Source of the DNA: JBBDXA01 sp040902585
GTDB taxonomy: Bacteria; Planctomycetota; Phycisphaerae; Phycisphaerales; Phycisphaeraceae
NCBI GenBank assembly: GCA_040902585.1
Contig: JBBDXA010000245.1
Span: forward strand, 1-11,828
Direction of reading: 5' to 3'
Length of the DNA: 11,828 nt
The position numbers and the translations under genes are program-made. Below are positions 5,537-11,828 of the stretch, one piece after another (within the stretch, counting starts at the first letter, position 1; the number at the start of each line of letters is the position of its first letter). The notes under the pieces were generated by a model. It was not told the DNA's origin. It searched no databases and worked only from the letters and a program-made list of their open reading frames with translations.

Positions 5537-8500
5537 ATGGCCGCGTACACCCCGCAATCGTCGGAAGACCCTTACACAATTGACCCGGCAACCTGGATGG
5601 GAGCCGGCGCGACGCCCGAGCAGGCAGATGATCCATGGTCAGAGCCGTCGCCTGAATCCGGGACCACCTCGAACGAGACTCCCGTCGAGCCGACCGAGTT
5701 CCCCTCGCGCGACGACTCATCGCGCCCAGCCCTCGTGCGCTTTCTCGACAGCTTCCTGCGCGAGCAGAACATCAAGTGGGTGCTCGGCATCGGCGCGCTG
5801 ATCGTGCTTGGATCATCACTGATGCTTGTCACCGCGCATTGGTCGCATCAGCCGCCGGTGTGGAAGTATCTCATCATGTTCGGCTACACCGCGCTGATCG
5901 CGCTGGCGGGTCACACGTGCTACCACCGGCTCGCCCTGGTGAAGACCGGCACGATGCTCAGGTCGCTCACCGTGATGCTCTTGCCCGTGCTGTTCCTCGC
6001 GCTGCACTGGGTGCAGGATGTGCCCCTCACGCGCGATGCGCTCACGCTGCCGCCATCGCGGGCCGGTCCGACGTGGATCAACATTCTCCTGCTGGGCATC
6101 ACCACACTCTTCACCGCGCTGGTCGCGCCGCGCATCTTCCGCCACTTCCTGCGCGGGCATCAACCTACCTTCGTCATGGCGTACATCCTGCTGTGCGTGG
6201 CCGGCGCGGTCACGCCCCTGGTCTCGCCGGTCGCGATGCCTTTGGTCGGCCTCGGCTTGTGGGCTGTGTTCGCCATCGGCTCCGTGAAAGTGAATCGTCA
6301 CGTCTTCTGGCTCGTGGAAGAGCACCGCGCTCCGCGCATCACCGGCTTCCTTCCCATCCTCCTCCTGGGCGCACAGTTCTTCACGCTCTTTGCATTGCAC
6401 ATCGCTCCACACGTCACGCTGCCCTGGATCGGGCTCGGCTGCGTACTTGTCGCCGCGCCGGTACTGATGACAGCTGACACCATCGCTTGCGTGTTTCAAC
6501 AGCGCACGGGCGATCTGGTGCGCCCCCTGCCGCTGCCGATCATCGCGCCGCTGGTGATCGGGCTTCTTCTGACGCTCGTCGGCGTGGTGCTCTCAGGTGT
6601 TGATGCCCTGCCGGCCGGCCTGCTCTTGGCGCACCCGAAAGTGCCCTTCGCTCTTGTCCCCACCGCGGCGATCGCGGCGAGCATGATGATGCTCGTCGCC
6701 CGCCGCACAGGTAAACAACCGTTTGTCTGGGCCGGCCTTCTGGGCCTGACGATCGCCTATCGCTATTCACCCGTGTTCTTCAGCGAGCTCGCCGCCCAGC
6801 TCATTCGTGGTGGCGCGGACCTGGTCAACGAACCGAAGCTGCCGATCGCGTTTTATGGTTTGACGTTCCTCCCGCTGATCGCCGGCCTGATGATTGTCGG
6901 CACGGTCGCGCGTCGCAAGGCCAACGAACTCTTCGCAGCACCCTGCATGTGGTACAGCGTGGGCCTGTCCGCGCTGATGCTGGTGCTCTCGCTGACGCAT
7001 GCGAAGGCGATGATGCCTGTCGCACTGGCGATGACGGCGGTGTTTGCCGCGGAGACGAAGCTCTATCGCGATCATCGCCTCGCGCTGCTTGCAATCGTGA
7101 GTTTCATCACGGCTGCCTTGGGCGTGCCGCTTTTCCTTGGGGCCGCGTTCAGCATCACGCTATCGAGCGGCTGGTCCCTTCTGTGTGTCGGCATCGCGGC
7201 CGGCCTATTGCTGGTGCCTGGATTCAGAATCGACCGCGCACTCTCTCAGCTCACGACGAAGCCGATCACCTATTGCCGCGATGCGAGCCTGGCTGTCACG
7301 CTCCTGCTGACCGCGGTTTGGACGCTCGGCCACAGCGTCCTGTCCGCCGGCTTTGCAACGCCTGCCTTCACCTTCGACTGGCTCGCGCCGACTGTCGCCA
7401 TCGGCGCTCTGCTCATCACCCATTCTCTCCGCACGCTCAACACGTCCCTTGCCACAGGCACGCTTTGCTTCATTCATCTGGTCATCATCAGCATCGGTGC
7501 AGCGGCCAACCTTGACGTCAACAGCATCGCTTCCATCACCATTCTTGCCCTCGCGACGCAATGGCTGCTCGGCTACGTCCTTCGCGCTCGCCCCGAGTCT
7601 CGCATTTCCCAAGCCTTCGGTCATGCGAACGAAACCGTCAGCCACCTGGGCCTGGCCTTCTCTCTCGCGATCATCATCATGCCTTCGCTGATCGTGCGCA
7701 TGACGATGTCGACGGATGTGGTCCTGCTCTCGCCATGGTTCGTGTGTTACTTCATCGTGATCGCCTGGGCGTTCGATGCCGCCCGTCGCAGTGCGAATAC
7801 GATTCTCGCGGGCTTCGCGTACTTGGGCATCATGGGCCTGGCCGGTGCGATCGCGGTCTGGGCGTTTGGTTCGCAGATGTGGCAGTGGCTGCCGCTCTTG
7901 TGGACGGGCGTGGCCGTCGTTTCGCTTCCGTTGATCAAACTCCTTCGCCGCGCAGAGTCAACTGGTTGCAGCGCCATCGCTCTGGCCCTGGATCACATGG
8001 CCGTGACCGTGCTCAGGCTTGGCGCCATCGTCACGCTCGTCGCCTTCTCCACGCCGATGCGCATCACCGGCGTCACCGCTCTGGCCGGCCTCACCTTCGC
8101 CGCCGCGATCCTGCATCGCCCCGGCATGCGCTCCAGCCTTCTCCCGCTCGCCAACTGGCACGCGATTACTCTTCTCATTCAGCTCACCAGCGGTGACTTC
8201 GTTGCCAACCTCTTCGAGCTGCCGCGACTGGCGGGTGTCGCGAGTCTGCCGATCGCGCTGGCGGCCGCGGTGAGCGCGCTTCTCTGGCAAGGTCGCAAGC
8301 CGGGAGATAGCGCGATTCTCAATGACCTCGTCGCGGGCCATCGCTTCGTCCTTCGTCTGCTCGCCGGCCTGGCGATTCTCTCCACGCTCACGCCCACCGT
8401 TCACATGACCGCGCTCAGCTTCATTCTCGCCGGCGGCGTGCTGCTCACCTTCATCATCAGCGAACTTTGGAAAGCATGCGACACTAGCAGCGAAACGCGC

Positions 8501-9343
8501 GTGTGGACCGCCCAGGTGATCACCGCCCTTTCCATCGCCTACTTCGTATGGCACGGACTTATCGGCTTCCAATACGGCCTGAGCATGTTCGTCGTGCTCG
8601 GCGCGGGCGTCGTGCTGGGCATCATCAGCCGGTTCGCGCAGAACAGGCCCGCCATCAGCGTCCTCGCGCGTCCTTTCCGCCGCACCGCCACCGCCCTGCC
8701 GCTGGTCACCGTCGGCATCGGCATCGTGCGCCACATCATCTCCGCTCCCGCACCCTGGCTGGGCATGAACAGCCTCGCCATTCTGCTGGCCGGCGGCTTC
8801 TACTTCTGGATGGGCACCCAGCGCAAGGATCGGCGATACACCGTGCTCGCCGCGGCCATCCTCAACATCGCCCTGCTGCTCCTGTGGAATGAACTGGCCT
8901 TCACCGATCCGCAGTTCTACCTCATCCCCATCGGCATCACAGTTCTCTCCCTGGTGCGCCTGCTTCGCAGTGAGATCGAAGCCAACCTGCGCGAGCCGCT
9001 GAACTACCTCGGCGCTCTGATCATTCTCGTCTCGCCGGTGTTCCACATCGTCACGGGAAGCTGGCTGCACCTGTTCTCGCTGATGGCGCTGAGTGTGGTG
9101 ATCGTCCTGGGCGCGATCGGCTTCCGAGTGCGGCCGATGGTCTACACCGGTGCCGCGTTCCTCATCGCTGACCTCATCGCCATGGTCGTCTACGGCACCA
9201 TCGACAACCCAAGTCTGCTCTGGATCGCAGGCATCGGACTCGGTGCAGCGGTGGTCACGCTCGGCGCCCTCGCTGAACGCAACCGTGAACAACTCCTGGG
9301 CCGACTGCGGCGCGTCACCGCAGCGATCGCGGCCTGGGAATAG
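5537..9343 (+). CDS. very large polytopic membrane protein of unknown function
   Basis: A 1268-residue protein of about 30-40 hydrophobic segments spread almost end to end. The first 75 residues are soluble and rich in Pro, Glu, Ser and Thr. A short amphipathic stretch (RFLDSFLREQNIKW) leads into the first helix, VLGIGALIVLGSSLMLV. Hydrophobic segments then alternate with short loops to a brief charged tail. ATG 5537 is chosen because GAGGA (5527-5531) lies 5 nt upstream; the ATG at 5483 lacks a ribosome site. The layout (soluble head, amphipathic entry, long repeated membrane run) recalls the DUF2339 and SCO7613-like giant membrane proteins of unknown function, but I see no signature that decides between them, nor any catalytic motif. 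It is followed after 152 bp by pspA on the same strand, pointing to envelope integrity. Internal duplication is likely but not established. Confidence 0.9.
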   Translation: MAAYTPQSSEDPYTIDPATWMGAGATPEQADDPWSEPSPESGTTSNETPVEPTEFPSRDDSSRPALVRFLDSFLREQNIKWVLGIGALIVLGSSLMLVTAHWSHQPPVWKYLIMFGYTALIALAGHTCYHRLALVKTGTMLRSLTVMLLPVLFLALHWVQDVPLTRDALTLPPSRAGPTWINILLLGITTLFTALVAPRIFRHFLRGHQPTFVMAYILLCVAGAVTPLVSPVAMPLVGLGLWAVFAIGSVKVNRHVFWLVEEHRAPRITGFLPILLLGAQFFTLFALHIAPHVTLPWIGLGCVLVAAPVLMTADTIACVFQQRTGDLVRPLPLPIIAPLVIGLLLTLVGVVLSGVDALPAGLLLAHPKVPFALVPTAAIAASMMMLVARRTGKQPFVWAGLLGLTIAYRYSPVFFSELAAQLIRGGADLVNEPKLPIAFYGLTFLPLIAGLMIVGTVARRKANELFAAPCMWYSVGLSALMLVLSLTHAKAMMPVALAMTAVFAAETKLYRDHRLALLAIVSFITAALGVPLFLGAAFSITLSSGWSLLCVGIAAGLLLVPGFRIDRALSQLTTKPITYCRDASLAVTLLLTAVWTLGHSVLSAGFATPAFTFDWLAPTVAIGALLITHSLRTLNTSLATGTLCFIHLVIISIGAAANLDVNSIASITILALATQWLLGYVLRARPESRISQAFGHANETVSHLGLAFSLAIIIMPSLIVRMTMSTDVVLLSPWFVCYFIVIAWAFDAARRSANTILAGFAYLGIMGLAGAIAVWAFGSQMWQWLPLLWTGVAVVSLPLIKLLRRAESTGCSAIALALDHMAVTVLRLGAIVTLVAFSTPMRITGVTALAGLTFAAAILHRPGMRSSLLPLANWHAITLLIQLTSGDFVANLFELPRLAGVASLPIALAAAVSALLWQGRKPGDSAILNDLVAGHRFVLRLLAGLAILSTLTPTVHMTALSFILAGGVLLTFIISELWKACDTSSETRVWTAQVITALSIAYFVWHGLIGFQYGLSMFVVLGAGVVLGIISRFAQNRPAISVLARPFRRTATALPLVTVGIGIVRHIISAPAPWLGMNSLAILLAGGFYFWMGTQRKDRRYTVLAAAILNIALLLLWNELAFTDPQFYLIPIGITVLSLVRLLRSEIEANLREPLNYLGALIILVSPVFHIVTGSWLHLFSLMALSVVIVLGAIGFRVRPMVYTGAAFLIADLIAMVVYGTIDNPSLLWIAGIGLGAAVVTLGALAERNREQLLGRLRRVTAAIAAWE

Positions 9344-9480
9344 GAAGGGAAGAGGGTTGAGGGAAGAGGGCCAAGGGAAGCATCACTGCACGCTTCAACC
9401 GGCTCTGAACCCTCACCCTCGACCCTTGTTTGAACAACGTAACCCTTGGCCCTTGGCCCTTCGCCCTTGGCCCTACCTCT
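9344..9480. repeat. complementary purine/pyrimidine tracts with tandem heptamer
   Basis: Directly after the stop codon, 9344-9379 is almost pure G/A on the plus strand. Further on, 9408-9480 is C/T-rich and contains CCCTTGG at 9443-9449 and 9450-9456, CCCTTCG at 9457-9463, CCCTTGG at 9464-9470, and a partial fifth unit. AGGGCCAAGGG (9367-9377) is the exact complement of CCCTTGGCCCT, which occurs at 9443, 9450 and 9464. A large hairpin can therefore form in several registers just upstream of the pspA ribosome site. Confidence 0.7.
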
Positions 9481-9495
9481 TACCGGAGACTTCAC

Positions 9496-10197
9496 ATGAA
9501 ATGGTTCAGCAACTTCACCCTGTTCATGCGTTCGAGCGTCACCTCGCTCAAGGAAAAGTTCGTCGATCCGCAGCGCATGGTCCGCCAGCTCATCATCGAC
9601 ATGGAAGAAGAACTCGAAAGGGTGCGCACCAGCGTGGCTGGTGCGATCGCCGATGAGATTCAACTTCGCAAGCGCGTTGATCGAGCACGCGAGGAAACAC
9701 AGCAGTGGCTCGACCGCGCCACCACCGCCCTGCGCCGCGGCGATGAGGCGAACTCAAAACAGGCTTTGGAGCAAAAGCTGCTCGCCGAGCAACGCGCCGA
9801 CGGACTCGACACCGAGTACCGCAAGCAGAAGGAAGCGACCGCCAAGCTCCAGCGCGCGGTCAACGACCTAAGCGACAAAATCCGCCAGGCCCGGCAGAAG
9901 GAAACGCTGCTGCTCGCCCGGCTGGTCCGCGCCGAATCTTCCAAGCGGATCGATCGCGCGATGGATGCGGCGACGAACCGCTCCGCCTTCGCCCAGTTCA
10001 CCCGATTGGAAGACCGCGTCGATCGCGCCGAAGCCATGGGCGAAGCGTACGACCGACTCGAAGGTCGCGATCCGGATGCGGCTGAACTCGAGAGACAGTT
10101 CGAAGAGAAGGAACGCAAGGAGCGACTCGAACGCGAGATGAGCGACCTGAAGCAACGCCTGGATGAAACGCCGGAAGCAACCAATGCCGGTACCTGA
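9496..10197 (+). CDS. pspA: PspA/IM30 (Vipp1) family membrane-stress protein
   Basis: ESCRT-III-like peripheral membrane protein that coats stressed inner membrane and preserves its integrity. The 233-residue protein starts with an amphipathic helix (MKWFSNFTLFMRSSVTSL) as in the family. DPQRMVRQLIIDMEEELERV corresponds to the family's DPEKMIRLMIQEME-type segment. Long charged coiled-coil helices with regular Ala/Glu/Arg/Lys pattern run to about residue 200, with an acidic C-terminal tail. Length is typical. ATG 9496 is chosen because GGAG (9485-9488) lies 7 nt upstream and the protein begins as PspA should; the open frame upstream merely translates the heptamer repeat. No PspBC or PspF partner is seen. 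The neighbours, a giant membrane protein before and a small protein overlapping its end, are candidate functional partners. Confidence 0.93.
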   Translation: MKWFSNFTLFMRSSVTSLKEKFVDPQRMVRQLIIDMEEELERVRTSVAGAIADEIQLRKRVDRAREETQQWLDRATTALRRGDEANSKQALEQKLLAEQRADGLDTEYRKQKEATAKLQRAVNDLSDKIRQARQKETLLLARLVRAESSKRIDRAMDAATNRSAFAQFTRLEDRVDRAEAMGEAYDRLEGRDPDAAELERQFEEKERKERLEREMSDLKQRLDETPEATNAGT

Positions 10198-10564
10198 AGA
10201 ACATGACGAACGAGCGGGCTTGCGGGGCCTGTTCGCACGACTGGTCCGCCTGCTGCGCTGGTGGTGGCAGGCGGACCGCGTGCGGATTTCACCTCGCGAA
10301 GGCCGGCTCCTGCGCCTGCGCCCGCCCTGCATCCTGCGCATCGGCGAAGCCTACGTGCAGGTGCATCGCCGATGTACGGGCAGCCTCGCGACGGGGCCGT
10401 ATGTTCTATATGAATGCACGATCGACTCGCAGCCGGGGCAGCTCATTGTCTCCCCTGGGCCGCCCGGAGCGCCCGGCCCTCCTTCCGGCAGCAAACTCAT
10501 CAAGTGGCGACTGGCGGGAGAGACGCAGGACCTTGACGCGGACGATGTGGAAGTCTTCGGCTGA
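10184..10564 (+). CDS. small basic protein of unknown function overlapping pspA
   Basis: I do not recognise this 126-residue protein. Its ATG lies 14 bases inside pspA, with GGAAG (10173-10177) 6 nt upstream, so the two are probably translationally coupled. Near the N-terminus, GLFARLVRLLRWWWQ is an amphipathic, Trp/Arg-rich helix that could bind a membrane surface without crossing it. The middle (VRISPREGRLLRLRPPCILRI onwards) looks like a small beta-rich domain with two further cysteines (CTGS and YECTID). A short collagen-like Gly-Pro stretch, PGPPGAPGPPSG, follows, then an acidic end. Linkage to pspA suggests it acts with it, but nothing in the sequence gives a reaction or fold with certainty. 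Codon use and the overlap make it a likely real gene. Confidence 0.72.
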   Translation: MPVPEEHDERAGLRGLFARLVRLLRWWWQADRVRISPREGRLLRLRPPCILRIGEAYVQVHRRCTGSLATGPYVLYECTIDSQPGQLIVSPGPPGAPGPPSGSKLIKWRLAGETQDLDADDVEVFG

Positions 10565-10743
10565 ATGAGAGGCCGGGACTCTGTGAGTCCTTGCGATGGG
10601 TGCCACGGGTCGGCGAGGCTTCGCGAGCAGACCCGTGCCCGCCGCCTGCGATCTCGGATTCGCCCAAAGCCTCACCACTCAGCACGGGACTTCGTCGGGG
10701 GCGCCACTTCGTTACTTTGTGACTCCAACGCTTCGTCACCTTC
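10565..10743. repeat. repeat-rich convergent gap: two hairpins plus short reiterated motif
   Basis: A 6-bp stem with 3-nt loop (GGACTC-TGT-GAGTCC, 10576-10590) lies just after the small gene and could help end its transcript. Next, CACGGGTC (10604-10611) pairs with GACCCGTG (10630-10637) around an inner GCGA/TCGC stem, forming a long palindromic element of the dispersed REP-like kind. Then 10690-10740, read on the minus strand, repeats short variants of GTNACGAAG (such as GTGACGAAG and GTAACGAAG). No gene is supported here; the gap separates two convergent genes. Confidence 0.55.
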
Positions 10744-11828
10744 CTATTCCCAACCGGTGCGCCAACGGCGGTCGGGGCCGATGTTGGCTTCGCCTTCTTT
10801 GATCACGGGGATCTTCAGGAAAAGAACGCGCTGGAGTGGAACAGGTGCGTCGCCGGGTGCGACGGTCTTCTCGCGCACGTAGTTGACTTCGATGAAATCG
10901 ACCTGCTCGTCCTCGCCGTGGTCAGCGTTCCAGCGCTGGGCCCAGACGTTGGCGAAGACTGTGCGATATCCCTTGTGCGAGTCAGCCGAGAGCGAAGCAA
11001 GATATTTACGCCAGCGGTGATCGGGGAACTGAGCGTAGATGCGCGGCGGACGATCGACGGAGCCCACGTCTGCGGTGGTGAGAACGGCACCGGTGAGAAG
11101 ATTCACTTCCTTGCCGCTGGCAAGCGTGCCGGTGATGACGTACCAGCCGGTGTCCACGGGCGGTTCGCGGAACATCTCCCAGAGTTGATCAAGGCCTGTG
11201 CATTCGGCGAGCCAGGCCCAGTTGTCGCCGAGGATGCGATCCTTCTTTAGGTGCTCCTGGTAGTTGCTGGTGTTCCAAAGGAGAACGAAAAGGAAGAGTG
11301 CAGCGAGGGGGAGTAGGAGGAGATGGCGTCGCGGAGAGGGCTCGCGCGGCGAATGCGTTCCATCTCGCGGAGCGAGATGACTACTGCCGACCGCATTCCA
11401 CCAGCTTGTCGGCACGAAGAGCAGCCAGCTCGCCATACACACCCACGGGAACAGGCCCGTGGTCATCGTCAGACCGATCATGATGTGCAGGGCGAGAAAG
11501 ACGATGATCGCCAAGGTGCGGAACCAGGACGTGAAGAACGGAATGAAACACACCAGCGGCACAATGATCTCGATCCACGGCATCGCCCTGCTCACGGTCG
11601 CCAGCATGCTCTCCTTGCTGAGCATCCATTCGCCGACCGGCTTGACGTATAGATCGAACGAGAGAGACCGGCGCATCGCGTCGCCGCTGGCCCAGGTGTC
11701 GTTGAGTTTGTAGAGGCCGCTGAAGACGTACATCAGGGCGAGCTGGAGAAGGATGCAGGCGGAGGCGATGGTCAGAATCCGCGGAACACGCTCCCGATTG
11801 GCGGGAGCACCATCCGGACAGGATGGTG
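10744..11828 (-). CDS. HTTM-domain membrane protein (N-terminus cut by window edge)
   Basis: Member of the HTTM family, related to the membrane part of vitamin K-dependent gamma-carboxylase; the bacterial reaction is generally unknown. The frame is open to the right edge, so the start and first helices lie outside. Visible parts in order: a loop; helix ILTIASACILLQLALMYVFSG with the family-like motif GLYKLNDTW; two or three further helices (PWIEIIVPLVCFIPFF, TLAIIVFLALHIMIGL, FPWVCMASWLLFV); helix LLLLPLAALFLFVLLW; then a soluble C-terminal region of about 180 residues. That region begins GLDQLWEMFREPPVDTGWYV and includes FPDHRWRKYL, both typical of HTTM proteins with this tail. It ends at TAG 10744-10746. 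ATG 11733 is an internal Met within a helix, not the start. It converges on the pspA group and has no evident link to it. Confidence 0.85.
   Translation of the reverse strand, partial: PSCPDGAPANRERVPRILTIASACILLQLALMYVFSGLYKLNDTWASGDAMRRSLSFDLYVKPVGEWMLSKESMLATVSRAMPWIEIIVPLVCFIPFFTSWFRTLAIIVFLALHIMIGLTMTTGLFPWVCMASWLLFVPTSWWNAVGSSHLAPRDGTHSPREPSPRRHLLLLPLAALFLFVLLWNTSNYQEHLKKDRILGDNWAWLAECTGLDQLWEMFREPPVDTGWYVITGTLASGKEVNLLTGAVLTTADVGSVDRPPRIYAQFPDHRWRKYLASLSADSHKGYRTVFANVWAQRWNADHGEDEQVDFIEVNYVREKTVAPGDAPVPLQRVLFLKIPVIKEGEANIGPDRRWRTGWE
11790..11828. repeat. two adjacent perfect hairpins inside the HTTM coding frame
   Basis: GCTCCCG-ATTG-G-CGGGAGC (11790-11808, 7-bp stem, 5-nt loop) directly abuts CACCATCC-GGACA-GGATGGTG (11808-11828, 8-bp stem, 5-nt loop). 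Both lie in a hydrophilic loop of the HTTM protein before a membrane helix. They look like REP-type elements carried in frame, though the window ends at the second one and its true extent is unknown. Confidence 0.5.

Noticed and set aside
5816..6499. 227-codon open frame on the minus strand
   Set aside because: Same antisense shadow of the membrane protein gene; very polar, low-complexity composition and no ribosome site of note.
7958..9292. 444-codon open frame on the minus strand
   Set aside because: It lies antisense to the large membrane protein. Its product is an unbroken run of charged Asp/Glu/Arg/His residues with no fold-like pattern, as expected from the antisense of hydrophobic codons in high-GC DNA.
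9443..9474. Heptamer array as a CRISPR
   Set aside because: Units are directly adjacent 7-mers with no spacers and no cas genes nearby.
9430..9495. Upstream start for pspA at ATG 9430
   Set aside because: It would translate the heptamer repeat; ATG 9496 has a Shine-Dalgarno and gives the proper PspA N-terminal helix.

Overview
The window is high-GC bacterial DNA with densely packed genes. The donor is not identifiable from marker genes. The very large polytopic membrane protein beside pspA, the HTTM-family protein, and the G/C-rich palindromic and heptamer repeats between genes would fit a Planctomycetota (Phycisphaerae-like) genome; this is inference, not proof. The initiator tRNA shows it is bacterial.

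Region 1 (1-4155) is a divergent arsenic/metal resistance locus. On the minus strand, arsD and arsA encode an arsenite metallochaperone and the two-domain arsenite pump ATPase; arsA runs off the left edge about 35-40 residues before its expected end. On the plus strand, arsR, a CzcD/ZitB-type cation diffusion facilitator and a thioredoxin-type arsC follow closely. The 160-bp divergent gap carries two near-identical 16-bp inverted repeats (TTCGT-N6-ACGAA). Each lies at the presumed start site of one of two outward-facing sigma70-like promoters, so one ArsR probably controls both arms. No arsenite permease (ArsB or Acr3) is in view; it may lie left of arsA.

Region 2 (4156-5138) is gene-poor. 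It holds a decayed toxin-antitoxin pair on the minus strand: an antitoxin gene with a one-base frameshift and a 28-codon stump of a PIN-like toxin. A stretch with several small perfect hairpins and no convincing gene follows. An initiator tRNA-fMet on the minus strand (5139-5212) has its own strong promoter and a hairpin/T-run terminator.

Region 3 (5537-10564) is a plus-strand group: a 1268-residue, almost entirely membrane-embedded protein, a PspA/IM30 family protein, and an overlapping 126-residue protein of unknown function. Together they suggest an envelope-stress or membrane-maintenance module whose membrane partner I cannot assign. The gap upstream of pspA carries complementary purine and pyrimidine tracts and a tandem heptamer repeat.

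Region 4 (10565-11828) has a repeat-rich convergent gap, then a minus-strand HTTM (vitamin K-dependent gamma-carboxylase-like) membrane protein cut at its N-terminus by the right edge of the window.
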